From contig NZ_JAJAWH010000016.1 in NCBI RefSeq assembly GCF_020531965.1, positions 62,001 through 126,000 on the forward strand: a stretch of DNA of 64,000 nt. The letters are read 5' to 3'. The first letter of the stretch is position 1, and every line of letters begins with the position of its first letter. Under the pieces are notes generated by a model. That model searched no databases, was not told the origin of the DNA, and was given only the letters and a program-made list of their open reading frames with translations. Shown here piece after piece: positions 7,477-16,433 of the stretch. The position numbers and the translations under genes are program-made. This DNA comes from Pseudorhizobium xiangyangii. Lineage in GTDB: Bacteria; Pseudomonadota; Alphaproteobacteria; Rhizobiales; Rhizobiaceae.

Positions 7477-9312
7477 TCAGCCGCCGGTCGCGCCCGGCCT
7501 GCTGTTCGGCTTTCCGCGGTACTTGCGCAGTCGATCCCGCACGCGATGGGCAATCTCGCGCATGTTGATGAAGATCGGCAGGGTCGTGGCCGGCTCGACC
7601 GGCTCCAGGGAAACGCCGAGGCTGCGGATTTCGTCCTGTTCATCCAGTTCCCGGATGATCAGCACGACAGAACCGAATCTGACCCGGTCGGCATATTCCG
7701 CCTTGCCGCCCAGACGGTGGGTCATCAGAGCGGCAATGGTCATGTTCTGCTCGGTCGGTGAAAGCAGGCCCGGGCCATAGGCCGCATCCAGTTCCCGCGC
7801 CGGACGCGCCGGCGATATGGCGAAGGCGCCGAAGAAGTCCTCGTCATCGGCTTCGACCGGCGCATGGCTGGCGAAGAGACGGTCCAGCAAGCGGATGTAG
7901 GTCGGATTGACGAAGAGATAGACCTGATCGTCCTCCTGCAGGCGACCGGCATACTGATAGCGCACGCTTTTTCCATCACGGATCACCAGCGAGGGCATTG
8001 CCCAGCGGGGGATGCGCTCGCCCTTGAGAACGGCGCTGTCCGTCATCACGCGATAGGAGACGAGTTCGTGCGTCGACTTGCCCGGCAGGTCGAGTTCGAC
8101 CTTGTCGACCTCTCCCATCCGCCGGGGAATGATCAGGCCGAGCTTCTGAGCGACGGGCTTGATCGTCCATCCCTGGAGAAGGAGCGACACCATGACGATG
8201 ATGAAGGCGGCGTTGAAGAAGACCGTGCCGTTCTCCAGTCCACCGAGGATGGGCATGATGGCGAGCAGGATGGACACGGCGCCGCGAAGGCCGACCCAGG
8301 CGACGAAGCCGGTCTCCTGCTGGGTGAACTGGAACGGCAGCAGGCTCAGCCAGACAGCGAGCGGACGTGCAACGAAGACCAGGAAGAGGGCAAGCGTGAT
8401 TGCCGGAACGAGAATGCCGAGAAACTGCGACGGGGTCGCGAGAAGCCCGAGCACGAGGAACATGATGATCTGCGCCAGCCAGGTCAGGCCCTCGTGGAAG
8501 CGCGCGATGGCCTGCTTGGCGAACATCTTGCGATTGCCGGCATAGATGCCTGCCACATAGACGGCAAGGAAGCCGCTGCCGCCGATAGCGCCCGTAAAGG
8601 CGAAGACGAGGAGCGCAAGCGCCAGGACGAAGATCGGGGCCAGCGAGCGGTCCGTGGTCATGTGGTTGAGAACCCAGACGATCATCATGCCGCCGAGGAG
8701 GCCGAAGATAACGCCAAGCGACATTTCCTCGATGAAGAGCAGCAGGAACCCGAGATCGATCCCGGCAATTCCTTTTCCGCTCGCGATGACCTCGACCAGC
8801 GCGATCGTCAGGAAGATCGCCATCGGATCGTTGGTTCCCGATTCCACTTCAAGCGTCGAACGGACCTGATCGCGAATATTGATGCCGCCAATGCGCAGCA
8901 GGAAGAACACCGCTGCTGCATCGGTCGAACCGACGATGGATCCGAGCAGAAGGCCCTCCAGCAATGTGAAGTCGAGGAGGAACATGGCGGCGACGGCGAA
9001 AATCGACGCCGTCACCAGAACGCCGACCGAAGCCAGGGCGAGGGCAGGCAATGCGGCGACGCGAAGCGAATGGATGGATGTGCCAAAGCCGGAGTCGAAC
9101 AGGATAATCGCCAGCGCCAGGGATCCCAGCATGTAGGAAAGCCCGTAGTTCTCGAATTCGATACCGAGGCCGTCGACGCCGGCGACGAGACCGATCGAAA
9201 GGAAAATCAGAAGCAGCGGGGCGCCGAAGCGAAAGGCAATCAGGCTCGAAAAGGCGGCCGCCAACACCAGGATCGTGCCGACCAGCAGGAATATGTAAAA
9301 TGCCTCTACCAT
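7477..9312 (-). CDS. Potassium/proton antiporter, CPA1 family (NhaP2/CvrA-like)
   Basis: About 611 residues. An N-terminal membrane domain of roughly 400 residues with 12-13 helices contains the cation-site region SIVGSTDAAAVFFLL and LEVESGTNDPMAIFLT typical of CPA1 antiporters. A cytosolic part follows: a TrkA-C/RCK-type regulatory segment (around GKSTHELVSYRVMTDSA) and a CorC-type C-terminal domain. This is the NhaP2 (CvrA) architecture, which exchanges K+ for H+ in osmotic and pH adaptation. It sits between gap and pgk, an unusual neighbour for glycolytic genes. The start has AGGAG in front. Confidence 0.88.
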   Translation of the reverse strand: MVEAFYIFLLVGTILVLAAAFSSLIAFRFGAPLLLIFLSIGLVAGVDGLGIEFENYGLSYMLGSLALAIILFDSGFGTSIHSLRVAALPALALASVGVLVTASIFAVAAMFLLDFTLLEGLLLGSIVGSTDAAAVFFLLRIGGINIRDQVRSTLEVESGTNDPMAIFLTIALVEVIASGKGIAGIDLGFLLLFIEEMSLGVIFGLLGGMMIVWVLNHMTTDRSLAPIFVLALALLVFAFTGAIGGSGFLAVYVAGIYAGNRKMFAKQAIARFHEGLTWLAQIIMFLVLGLLATPSQFLGILVPAITLALFLVFVARPLAVWLSLLPFQFTQQETGFVAWVGLRGAVSILLAIMPILGGLENGTVFFNAAFIIVMVSLLLQGWTIKPVAQKLGLIIPRRMGEVDKVELDLPGKSTHELVSYRVMTDSAVLKGERIPRWAMPSLVIRDGKSVRYQYAGRLQEDDQVYLFVNPTYIRLLDRLFASHAPVEADDEDFFGAFAISPARPARELDAAYGPGLLSPTEQNMTIAALMTHRLGGKAEYADRVRFGSVVLIIRELDEQDEIRSLGVSLEPVEPATTLPIFINMREIAHRVRDRLRKYRGKPNSRPGATGG

Positions 9313-9484
9313 TCCCGCCTCTCCTGAACAGGCTCACACATTCCCGGATCGCTCGCTTCAAAAGCGACGCGCCGTGCCCCATTGGGCCTCATCGTATGTC
9401 GGATTTTCCGCCAAGCGGACGAATCGAAACAACGATTTAATATGGCGGGAAGAATTCGGGCAACAGAAGGGCAGGAGACAAAAG

Positions 9485-9517
9485 AAAACGGCGGTCCGGA
9501 AGCCGGCCGCCGTTTTT
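9485..9517 (-). terminator. Intrinsic terminator of gap (bidirectional shape)
   Basis: Long stem AAAACGGCGG/CCGCCGTTTT around a GC-rich loop, with T runs on both strands, 26 bp beyond the gap stop. Confidence 0.85.
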
Positions 9518-9541
9518 GTAATCAGCTTATGTAGCAGGCTC

Positions 9542-10552
9542 TTAGATGAGCTTGCCCATGGCGACTGCCGTATCGGACATGCGGTTGGAGAAGCCCCACT
9601 CGTTGTCGTACCAGGACAGGACGCGCACGAACTTGCCTTCCATGACCTTGGTCTGGTCGATGGCGAAGATCGAGGAATGGCTGTCGTGGTTGAAGTCGCG
9701 CGATACGAGCGGCTCTTCGGTGTAGCCGAGAACGCCCTTCAGCTTGCCGTTGGCGGCAGACTTGATGGCTTCGTTGATCTCGGCAATCGTGGTCGCCTTC
9801 TTGGCAACGAACTTGAAGTCGACGACCGAAACGTTCGGGGTCGGCACGCGGATCGAGGTACCGTCGAGCTTGCCCTTGAGGTGCGGCAGCACGAGGCCGA
9901 CGGCCTTTGCGGCACCGGTCGAGGTCGGGATCATGGACAAAGCTGCGGCGCGGGCGCGGTACAGGTCCTTGTGCATGGTGTCGAGCGTCGGCTGGTCGCC
10001 CGTGTAGGAGTGGATCGTGGTCATGAAACCGTGGTCGATGCCGACGACGTCATCGAGAACCTTGACCACCGGAACCAGGCAGTTCGTGGTGCAGGAGGCG
10101 TTGGAGATGACCAGATGGTCCTTGGTGAGCTGGTCGTGATTGACGCCGAACACCACGGTCAGGTCGGAATTTTCGCCCGGAGCCGAGATGATGACGCGCT
10201 TGGCGCCGGCCGTCAGATGGGCAGCAGCCTTGTCGCGGGCGGTGAAGATGCCGGTGCATTCCAGCGCGATGTCGACGCCGAGTTCCTTGTGCGGCAGCTG
10301 GGCCGGATCGCGCACGGCAGTGACCTTGATCGGCTTGCCGCCGTCGACAATGATCGTGTCGCCCTCGACCTTAACGTCCGCCGGAAACTTTCCATGGATC
10401 GAGTCGTAGCGCAGCAGGTGAGCGTTGGTCTCGACCGGGCCGAGGTCGTTGATGGCAACCACTTCGATGTCGGTGCGGCCCGACTCGACGATGGCGCGCA
10501 GAACATTGCGGCCGATACGGCCGAAGCCGTTGATGGCAACTTTTACAGTCAT
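9542..10552 (-). CDS. gap: Type I glyceraldehyde-3-phosphate dehydrogenase
   Basis: Oxidises glyceraldehyde-3-phosphate to 1,3-bisphosphoglycerate with NAD(P)+ and phosphate. 336 residues. Rossmann motif [10 protein letters not shown] at residues 8-17, catalytic Cys154 in SNASCTTNC and the partner histidine in [10 protein letters not shown]. Asp36 in AINDLG suggests NAD preference. GGGAGA ribosome binding site upstream. Downstream of tkt, separated by 80 bp containing a strong hairpin, so co-transcription may be attenuated. Confidence 0.96.
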   Translation of the reverse strand: MTVKVAINGFGRIGRNVLRAIVESGRTDIEVVAINDLGPVETNAHLLRYDSIHGKFPADVKVEGDTIIVDGGKPIKVTAVRDPAQLPHKELGVDIALECTGIFTARDKAAAHLTAGAKRVIISAPGENSDLTVVFGVNHDQLTKDHLVISNASCTTNCLVPVVKVLDDVVGIDHGFMTTIHSYTGDQPTLDTMHKDLYRARAAALSMIPTSTGAAKAVGLVLPHLKGKLDGTSIRVPTPNVSVVDFKFVAKKATTIAEINEAIKSAANGKLKGVLGYTEEPLVSRDFNHDSHSSIFAIDQTKVMEGKFVRVLSWYDNEWGFSNRMSDTAVAMGKLI

Positions 10553-10597
10553 TCCATTCTCTCCCGTGAACTAACGGATGCAGGTTTAGAAGTAGAT

Positions 10598-10623
10598 GCC
10601 GCAAGGTCGGGTGACCTTGCGGC
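10598..10623 (-). terminator. Perfect hairpin between tkt and gap
   Basis: Eleven-bp perfect stem GCCGCAAGGTC/GACCTTGCGGC with a GGGT/ACCC loop, 10 bp beyond the tkt stop. No U tract follows; it could be a partial terminator or a processing/stability element within a tkt-gap transcript. Confidence 0.5.
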
Positions 10624-10632
10624 AGATCAATG

Positions 10633-12615
10633 TCAGGCGAGCTTGGCCTCGGCTGCCGCCACCACCGCTTCCGCGGTGATGCCGAAGTGCTTGTAGAGGT
10701 CCTTGGCAGGACCGGATGCGCCGAACGACTTCATGCCGATGAAGATGCCGTCGGATCCGATCAGGGCGTCCCAGCCCTCGCGAACGGCCGCTTCGATAGC
10801 GACCTTGACCGGGGACTTGCCGATGATGGCTTCGCGGTAATCCGCAGGCTGCAGCATGAACAGCTCGACGCAGGGAACCGAAACGACGCGGGTTGCGACG
10901 CCCTTCTGTTCCAGCGTGGCGGCTGCCTTGACGGCGATCTCGACTTCCGAGCCGGAGGCGAAGATCGTTACCTTTGCCTCGCTGGAGGAGATGAGATCAT
11001 AGGCACCGTAGGCGCAAAGGTTCTTCTCTTCGTATTCCTTGCGGACCGGCATGAGGTTCTGACGGGTAAGCGCCAGGCCGGAGGGGCGGTGCTTTTCCTT
11101 CAGCGCCAGCTGCCAGCACTCTACCGTTTCCGTCTCGTCGGCCGGACGGAACACGAGCAGGTTCGGGATGGCGCGAAGTGCGGCCAGATGCTCGACCGGC
11201 TGGTGAGTCGGGCCATCTTCGCCCACGCCGATGGAATCGTGCGTCCAGACGTGGATGACACGGATGCCCATGAGAGCGGCCAGACGAACGGACGGACGGC
11301 AATAGTCCGAGAAGATCAGGAAGCCGCCGGAATAGGGGATGAGACCGCCATGCAGTGCGATGCCGTTCATGGCAGCGGCCGTCGCATGTTCGCGAATGCC
11401 CCAGTGCATGTAGCGACCAGAGAAATCGGTCGGCGTGATTGCCGTCATCTGGCTCGTCTTGGTGTTGTTCGACGGTGTCAGGTCGGCGGAGCCGCCGATC
11501 GTTTCCGGAAGAAGGCCGTTGACGACTTCAAGCACATCCTCGGACGCCTTGCGGGTGGCGACGGTCGGGTTGTTTTCAGCGATCTTCTTCTTGAAGGCGT
11601 CGATCGTGCTGTCGAAATTGCCGGGCAGGTCGCCGGCGAAGCGCCGAACGAACTCGGCGCGCTTTTCGGTCGGGGTTGCGCCAAGGCGGTCTTCCCATTC
11701 CATGCGCACCTTGTTCGAGCGCAGGCCTGCAAGGCGCCATGCGTCCAGAACGTCGGCCGGAACGCTGAAGGCTTCTGCTTCCCAGTTGAGAGACTTGCGG
11801 GCCGCAGCGATTTCCTCGGCGCCGAGCGGGCTGCCGTGGACCTTGTGCGTACCCTGTTTGTTGGGCGCGCCGAAGCCGATCACGGTCTTGGCTGCGATGA
11901 GGGTCGGCTTGTCGGACTTCTGGGCAGCCGTGATGGCAGCATCGATCGCTTCAGGATCATGGCCGTCGACGGCAATCGTGTTCCAGTTGACCGCCTTGAA
12001 GCGGGCGATCTGGTCGGTGCTGTCGGACAGCGACACGGCGCCGTCGATGGTGATGGAGTTGTCGTCCCAGAACAGGATCAGCTTGTTCAGCTTCAGGTGG
12101 CCCGCAAGTGCGATCGCCTCCTGGCTGATGCCTTCCATCAAGCAGCCGTCGCCGGCCAGCACATAGGTATAATGGTTCTGCAGGTCCGAACCGAACTCGT
12201 CGGCAAGCTTGCGTTCAGCGATCGCCATGCCGACGGCATTGGCAATGCCCTGGCCGAGCGGGCCGGTTGTGGTCTCGATGCCGGAAACGTGGCCGTATTC
12301 CGGGTGACCTGCCGTCTTGGAGCCGAGCTGGCGGAACTGCTTGAGGTCTTCGACCGTGATGTCCTCATAGCCCGTGAGATAGAGGAGCGAATAGAGAAGC
12401 ATCGAGCCATGGCCGGCGGACAGCACGAAGCGGTCGCGGTCGGGCCACAGCGGGTTCTTCGGATCGAAGTTCATGTGCCGTGAGAAGAGAACCGTCGCGA
12501 CGTCGGCAGCGCCCATGGGCAGACCTGGGTGGCCGGAGTTGGCCTTCTCCACTGCATCCATGGAAAGAAAACGGATCGCATTCGCCATCCGGTTGTGTTT
12601 TTCGCGAGAGATCAT
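10633..12615 (-). CDS. tkt: Transketolase
   Basis: Thiamine-diphosphate enzyme that moves two-carbon ketol units between sugar phosphates in the pentose phosphate pathway. 660 residues, normal length. The N-terminal TPP domain has the GDGCLMEG motif; the catalytic pyrimidine domain has MHWGIREHA and [18 protein letters not shown]; the C-terminal domain follows. First gene of the leftward carbon block. The ATG at 12615 lacks a strong Shine-Dalgarno, but [17 protein letters not shown] is the usual N-terminus. Confidence 0.96.
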   Translation of the reverse strand: MISREKHNRMANAIRFLSMDAVEKANSGHPGLPMGAADVATVLFSRHMNFDPKNPLWPDRDRFVLSAGHGSMLLYSLLYLTGYEDITVEDLKQFRQLGSKTAGHPEYGHVSGIETTTGPLGQGIANAVGMAIAERKLADEFGSDLQNHYTYVLAGDGCLMEGISQEAIALAGHLKLNKLILFWDDNSITIDGAVSLSDSTDQIARFKAVNWNTIAVDGHDPEAIDAAITAAQKSDKPTLIAAKTVIGFGAPNKQGTHKVHGSPLGAEEIAAARKSLNWEAEAFSVPADVLDAWRLAGLRSNKVRMEWEDRLGATPTEKRAEFVRRFAGDLPGNFDSTIDAFKKKIAENNPTVATRKASEDVLEVVNGLLPETIGGSADLTPSNNTKTSQMTAITPTDFSGRYMHWGIREHATAAAMNGIALHGGLIPYSGGFLIFSDYCRPSVRLAALMGIRVIHVWTHDSIGVGEDGPTHQPVEHLAALRAIPNLLVFRPADETETVECWQLALKEKHRPSGLALTRQNLMPVRKEYEEKNLCAYGAYDLISSSEAKVTIFASGSEVEIAVKAAATLEQKGVATRVVSVPCVELFMLQPADYREAIIGKSPVKVAIEAAVREGWDALIGSDGIFIGMKSFGASGPAKDLYKHFGITAEAVVAAAEAKLA

Positions 12616-12938
12616 GGCTATTCCGCTGTTTCCGGGGGTCGGTCACGGTCCTTTCGAGGGACCGCCTGAAAGCGGCTGATCCTTAGCAGGTGCAACGCGC
12701 AAGTCAACAAAAGCGGCCCTTGCCCGGTCGTTCCTGCGGCAAGATTTCCAACACATCGCCCGCCATCTGTATTAAAGTCGGTTCGCATGTAGCGTCCCTG
12801 ATGATTCACAGATTAGCGGTGGGCGAAGGCGGCGGATTTGTTGACCGACCCTTCCGGGCTGCATAGTCTGGGATTGTAATAAGCAAGGTGAATGGCGCCG
12901 ATTCGGCGTCTCCGCTTCGTTGAAAATGGAAGACACGG
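12616..12938. other. Divergent intergenic region tkt / DUF4164
   Basis: 323 bp between divergent genes, presumably carrying both promoters. It contains a GGTCCCTCGAAAGGACC stem near 12645-12661 in the tkt leader. No convincing gene and no clear -35/-10 pair seen. Confidence 0.5.
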
Positions 12939-13211
12939 ATGCCGGCGGAAAAGACGTTGGATCAGGCACTCGCGGAACTCAGGGCCGTCATTGGCGGACT
13001 GGAGAATGCCGTCGATATGCGGATCGAACACCAGCGCCAGAACAGCGAAGTCGAGGGCGAGGTGCGGCGGGTCCACGAAGACCGGGCGCAGCTTGCGCAG
13101 GAACTCGATCAATCGCAGTTTCGTGCCAACCGCCTCGAAGAGGTCAATCGGGAAGTGTCCAGGCGTCTGGTGACGGCGATGGAGACAATCCGGGCAGTGC
13201 TGGATCGCTGA
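12939..13211 (+). CDS. DUF4164 family coiled-coil protein
   Basis: Ninety residues, almost entirely a charged amphipathic helix (ALAELRAVIGGLENAVDMR, EGEVRRVHEDRAQLAQELDQ), matching DUF4164, a small coiled-coil family found next to zapA in Hyphomicrobiales. The function is unknown; the position suggests a divisome or ZapA-associated role. GGAAG lies before the ATG. Followed 26 bp later by zapA, so likely one operon. Confidence 0.75.
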   Translation: MPAEKTLDQALAELRAVIGGLENAVDMRIEHQRQNSEVEGEVRRVHEDRAQLAQELDQSQFRANRLEEVNREVSRRLVTAMETIRAVLDR

Positions 13212-13237
13212 CTGCTGCCCCGTTCAAGGAAATTCGA

Positions 13238-13612
13238 ATGGCCCAGGTGACTGTGACGATCGACGGCAAGGCCTACAGGATGGCCTGCGAAGAGGGGCAG
13301 GAAGGGCATCTCACCGACCTTGCCGCCCGTTTCGACCAATATGTCAGCCACCTGAAAAGTCAGTTCGGCGAGATCGGCGACCTCCGGTTAACCGTGATGT
13401 CCGGCATCATGGTGATGGATGAACTGTCGGAACTGACCCGCAAGGTCGCCAGGCTGGAAGCGGAGATGTCGGCGCTGCAATCGGCGCAGGACGGAACGCT
13501 GGAAAACAACCAGCACAACGAGCAGTTACTGGTTTCGACGCTTGGCGAAGTCACTGGGCGACTGGATGCGCTGGCCGCAAAACTGACCGGCCGGACGGCG
13601 CAGGTGAATTAG
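13238..13612 (+). CDS. zapA: Cell division protein ZapA
   Basis: 124 residues. N-terminal beta-alpha segment AQVTVTIDGKAYRMACEEGQ followed by LTDLAARFDQYV and a long coiled coil (MDELSELTRKVARLEAEM), the ZapA fold. ZapA cross-links FtsZ protofilaments at mid-cell. The chosen start follows an AAGGA motif; a longer upstream in-frame frame overlaps DUF4164 and is not needed. It lies directly upstream of the 6S RNA gene, as in many alphaproteobacteria. Confidence 0.92.
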   Translation: MAQVTVTIDGKAYRMACEEGQEGHLTDLAARFDQYVSHLKSQFGEIGDLRLTVMSGIMVMDELSELTRKVARLEAEMSALQSAQDGTLENNQHNEQLLVSTLGEVTGRLDALAAKLTGRTAQVN

Positions 13613-13675
13613 ATCGGCAATCTGCCGATTGCGCGCGGTGTCCACTGGCGCTGCGACGATTTCCGCCTTATATGT

Positions 13676-13842
13676 TGGATGCGATCTGCGCCTCTCGACA
13701 GGAACCACAATCCCTGGGGCCATACTCGATCCAAAGGGAGCTGTCCCTGACCAGGCCCGTGGGCTTGGTCATATGGCGCCCACCTACGTTTGTAGGCACC
13801 CAGGATCGTAAACCTCCATCGGTTGCCGTGGATCGCGCTGAT
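13676..13842 (+). ncRNA. ssrS: 6S RNA
   Basis: Located right after zapA, the conserved alphaproteobacterial site of ssrS. The ends pair: GCGATC at 13681-13686 with GATCGC at 13831-13836, and the interior is a long imperfect hairpin rich in paired tracts (GGGAGCTGTCCC, GACCAGGCCCGTGGGCTTGGTC, GCGCCCACCTACGTTTGTAGGCAC), consistent with the open-promoter mimic that binds the sigma70 holoenzyme. Ends are approximate. The 3' 121 nt are repeated exactly at 23534-23654, because an element has integrated here; this left copy is the complete one. Identification is by position and fold, not by a covariance search. Confidence 0.75.
13719..13839 (+). repeat. attL: 3' part of ssrS, left copy
   Basis: 121 bp identical to 23534-23654. 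Joined to the chromosomal 5' part of ssrS, so the RNA gene is rebuilt after integration. The exact crossover within the 121 bp cannot be told. Confidence 0.85.
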
Positions 13843-13883
13843 TTTCTTGTCTTTTTCCGTTTCTTTTCGGCTCTCGAACGCAA

Positions 13884-13906
13884 TTTTGACACCGACTTTA
13901 ACACCG
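13884..13906 (+). promoter_or_regulatory. Possible integrase arm-type sites, left end
   Basis: Two adjacent near-copies: TTTTGACACCG (13884-13894) and CTTTAACACCG (13896-13906), 45 bp inside attL. The first is repeated exactly at 23412-23422 near attR. Tyrosine integrases use short direct repeats like this as arm sites; the role is inferred. Confidence 0.4.
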
Positions 13907-13928
13907 GTGCCGTATTCGAGTAGTCGTA

Positions 13929-15470
13929 ATGGCAGACCAGTATCGCCTGTATCTTCATCCGAATGGCGTATTTTACCATCGTGTAAAAGTCCCTGCCGAC
14001 ATCAGACACCTTTATGGAAAAGAGATCGCGCAGAGGTCGCTGCGGACTCGCGACTATCGTTGCGCTGTTCGCCTGTTGCCGCAAGTCATAGTCGAGTTTG
14101 ACCTTGAGTTCGCTCGACTCCGAGCTGTAGTCGGCGACAGTGGGGCGGCGGGCTTGATGGAACAGAAACATGATACCCCGACACCGTCCCAAGAGGTCGT
14201 GAGGCACGAAGGAATTGACTCTGGCGTAGGGGTCATTTCAGACCCGCGCGGTCCTATGGTCGGATTTCCTGCAGAGTTGGGAAGGCGTCAGCCCGAGGTC
14301 GGGTCGCACTATTTTGGAGGACCCGATCTCCCCCCAATGTCCGTTATTGCGGCAGAGTGCTTTTTAGCCGTCGCAAGAGAGAAGCTATGGAGCGCGAAGA
14401 CACAATCCACTCGCAAGATGCAAATCGATCAGTTCATCGAGATATGCGGAGATAAGCCCCTCAATCGATATACTCAAGAAGACATCCGGAACCTCAAATC
14501 GACCCTCTTCGCTCTCCCACCTCGATCTTACGGACAGAAAATCTTTGCCGGACTGTCGAAGGCACAGGTTGCTGAAAAAGCGACGAGACTTGGCATGCCG
14601 GGGTTGTCGGCGGAAAGCGTCAGACAGATCATGACATCTGCCAACATCGTGTTCGGATGGTCGCGCTCCGAATACGATCACAGCCTCCGAAATATCGTGC
14701 AGCCAATGGTTCCGCCACCGTCATACACTGGCAACCGCCGGGACAAGAGACTGGGCTTTTCAAGCCAGGAGTTGCAAAGGATATTCAAACATCCAGTGTT
14801 TACGGGTGTTGAAAGCGAGCGCAACTGGCTTCGGTCAGGTCCGGTCCAGATGCACCAGACCGGGCGGTATTGGGTGCCGCTGCTATCGCTGTTTACCGGG
14901 ACTCGCTTGATGGAGGCGGTGCAGTTGAGTGGAGAGGATGTTCGCTGCGAGGACCAAATCTGGTTCATTGACATCAATGATGACGGAGCCGAACAATCAG
15001 GCAAGCGCGTTAAAACCGCCTCATCTGTTCGGCGCATTCCAATTCACCCAATACTGATTGAACTCGGTTTTTTGGATTTCGCTTCGACGGTAGGAAGGGG
15101 GCAACGTTTGTTCAGCGACATCACAGTCGGACCTTCTTTTCAGCGTCATCGACACGCTTCAAAACTGTTCAATAGACTTCTGGAAAGTGTCGGAGTGAAG
15201 GGACCGAAAAAGGTTTGGCACTCGCTCAGGCACTCCTTCGAGCAAGCGTACCGCGATAGTCGCGTCGATAGTGCAATCATGGATCAGCTGCAGGGGCATT
15301 CTCCAAAAGCTATGCATGGGGTCTATGGGGATGGCTACGGACTTGATGCTCTAAATGAAGGCATAAAGTCCATCAGCTATCGAGACCTTGATCTGTCACA
15401 CATCGGAGCGTTCCATATCTGCGCTTCCGACCCTGACGAGGTGGTCGGCATGTCAACCCGAACTCCCTAA
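13929..15470 (+). CDS. int: Tyrosine-type site-specific integrase
   Basis: 513 residues. The N-terminus (YRLYLHPNGVFYHRVKVPAD) is the DUF6538-type segment of many large proteobacterial integrases; a SAM-like core-binding domain spans about 135-260; the catalytic domain follows, with Arg326 (GTRLMEA), Lys362, His431-x-x-Arg434 (HSLRHSF), His457 (LQGHS) and Tyr466 (GVYGDGY). All catalytic residues are present, so it should be active. Its start lies 90 bp inside attL, the usual place for the integrase of an island. Its stop overlaps the convergent XRE gene by 4 bp. Confidence 0.92.
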   Translation: MADQYRLYLHPNGVFYHRVKVPADIRHLYGKEIAQRSLRTRDYRCAVRLLPQVIVEFDLEFARLRAVVGDSGAAGLMEQKHDTPTPSQEVVRHEGIDSGVGVISDPRGPMVGFPAELGRRQPEVGSHYFGGPDLPPMSVIAAECFLAVAREKLWSAKTQSTRKMQIDQFIEICGDKPLNRYTQEDIRNLKSTLFALPPRSYGQKIFAGLSKAQVAEKATRLGMPGLSAESVRQIMTSANIVFGWSRSEYDHSLRNIVQPMVPPPSYTGNRRDKRLGFSSQELQRIFKHPVFTGVESERNWLRSGPVQMHQTGRYWVPLLSLFTGTRLMEAVQLSGEDVRCEDQIWFIDINDDGAEQSGKRVKTASSVRRIPIHPILIELGFLDFASTVGRGQRLFSDITVGPSFQRHRHASKLFNRLLESVGVKGPKKVWHSLRHSFEQAYRDSRVDSAIMDQLQGHSPKAMHGVYGDGYGLDALNEGIKSISYRDLDLSHIGAFHICASDPDEVVGMSTRTP

Positions 15471-15712
15471 TTCGACATACCATTGATCAACGCGCGAAGC
15501 TCTTTCGCGGCGTCAAAACCGATAGCCCGAGCGATTATTGCATACTCGACAACGTCCAACCTACGTTGCCCGCTTTCGAGTCTGGCGACGAATGACTGAT
15601 GCTCACCAATCGCAGTCGCAAGTTGTTCCTGTGTGATGCCTGACGCTTTCCGCTTCTGAATGAGCAGCGCCACCAGTGCCGCATGCATGGTCGAATGCAA
15701 CGTTTTTTCCAT
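15467..15712 (-). CDS. XRE-family helix-turn-helix regulator
   Basis: About 81 residues. The HTH (RKASGITQEQLATAIGEHQSFVARLE) is followed by GQRRLDVVEYAIIARAIG, a typical Cro/CI-type domain with little else. The ATG at 15712 has GGGGGC in front and is preferred over a TTG twelve codons upstream. A cluster of CAGATAT repeats lies 38 bp upstream, the likely autoregulatory operator. By position it could control the rightward genes beginning at 15855 and perhaps excision or replication of the element. Confidence 0.85.
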   Translation of the reverse strand: MEKTLHSTMHAALVALLIQKRKASGITQEQLATAIGEHQSFVARLESGQRRLDVVEYAIIARAIGFDAAKELRALINGMSN

Positions 15713-15749
15713 GCGTGCCCCCAAAACTTTCCGACTGGGGGCTTCCAAT

Positions 15750-15783
15750 ATATCTGAAAAACAGATATCTAAAAATCAGATAT
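15750..15783. promoter_or_regulatory. Operator cluster: three CAGATAT sites
   Basis: ATATCTG-AAAAA-CAGATAT forms a perfect inverted repeat (15750-15768), and a third CAGATAT follows at 15777-15783, 15 bp from the second. It lies between the divergent XRE gene and the small rightward genes, so it likely binds the XRE protein and controls both directions. Confidence 0.6.
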
Positions 15784-15854
15784 TCTTGTCTTGCTGACTC
15801 ACCCGCGCGCCCGCGCCTGCCGAAGGCTGTGCGCACAACCTATGGATACGAGAT

Positions 15855-16049
15855 TTGCTTACAAAGTTATTCTTCTTCTTGGTCCGCACTACGATCTTTC
15901 TGGTTTTCCTCGCGTGGTTAGCCAGCGAATTTCTGATCGGAGATATGACCATCGTCCCGCCGAACGCGGGCACGGTAGGCAACCAGGAAAACCAGACCGG
16001 TGGCTTGATCATCCCAAGGAGCGATCCTCGGTTTACAGGAGGAAACTAA
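15855..16049 (+). CDS. Putative small membrane protein, 64 aa
   Basis: TTG start, then a single strong membrane segment (LFFFLVRTTIFLVFLAWLAS) and a short polar tail rich in Gly, Asn and Pro. No ribosome binding site is obvious, and an overlapping frame also stays open, so the call rests on the clean hydrophobic helix. Not recognised. It is followed 31 bp later by another small gene on the same strand, divergent from the XRE regulator. Confidence 0.4.
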   Translation: MLTKLFFFLVRTTIFLVFLAWLASEFLIGDMTIVPPNAGTVGNQENQTGGLIIPRSDPRFTGGN

Positions 16050-16080
16050 GTCAGGAGCGAATCAGGAGAGGTCTTCGACT

Positions 16081-16344
16081 ATGAGCCTAAACTCAAATGG
16101 TTTTGGCAGTTGGCGGCAGGAGATCATATTCTACGTCCCTCGCCGATCTGCGGCGAAGCTGTCAGCGATGGATGCATTTACAGAGATTGATAGCGTCGAG
16201 CTTGAACGAGCTTGTTTCGTTTGGCAGGCAACGAGTCAGCGGCGAGGCGATGATGAGCAAGTCGTATTCTCGCTTCATCAGTTGCTTGCAGGCACCGTTG
16301 ATCTGCGCGATTGGCAGATCGACTGGAGTCGATCACGCTACTGA
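16081..16344 (+). CDS. Hypothetical protein, 87 aa
   Basis: ATG preceded by GGAGAGG at a good distance. Mixed polar sequence with aromatic residues (SWRQEIIFYVPRR, LRDWQIDWSRSRY); no membrane segment, no recognised domain. Lies downstream of the small membrane protein and convergent with the helicase gene. Ribosome binding site and operon position support it; function unknown. Confidence 0.45.
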   Translation: MSLNSNGFGSWRQEIIFYVPRRSAAKLSAMDAFTEIDSVELERACFVWQATSQRRGDDEQVVFSLHQLLAGTVDLRDWQIDWSRSRY

Positions 16345-16433
16345 TCGGATGCCACCAGGGCGGTGGTGAACCTGTCTATCCTACAGCCCAAGTATGGGGC
16401 AGGGGGCTGGATATGCTGCCCAAGCGATTGCCC

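Noticed and set aside
7864..9327. 487-codon plus-strand frame opposite the antiporter
   Set aside because: Arg/Asp/Glu/Gln-rich shadow of a GC-rich gene on the other strand; no ribosome binding site and no recognisable domain.
9374..12483. Long plus-strand frames (440 and 617 codons) opposite gap and tkt
   Set aside because: Antisense shadows of two certain enzymes; composition typical of reverse-frame reading.
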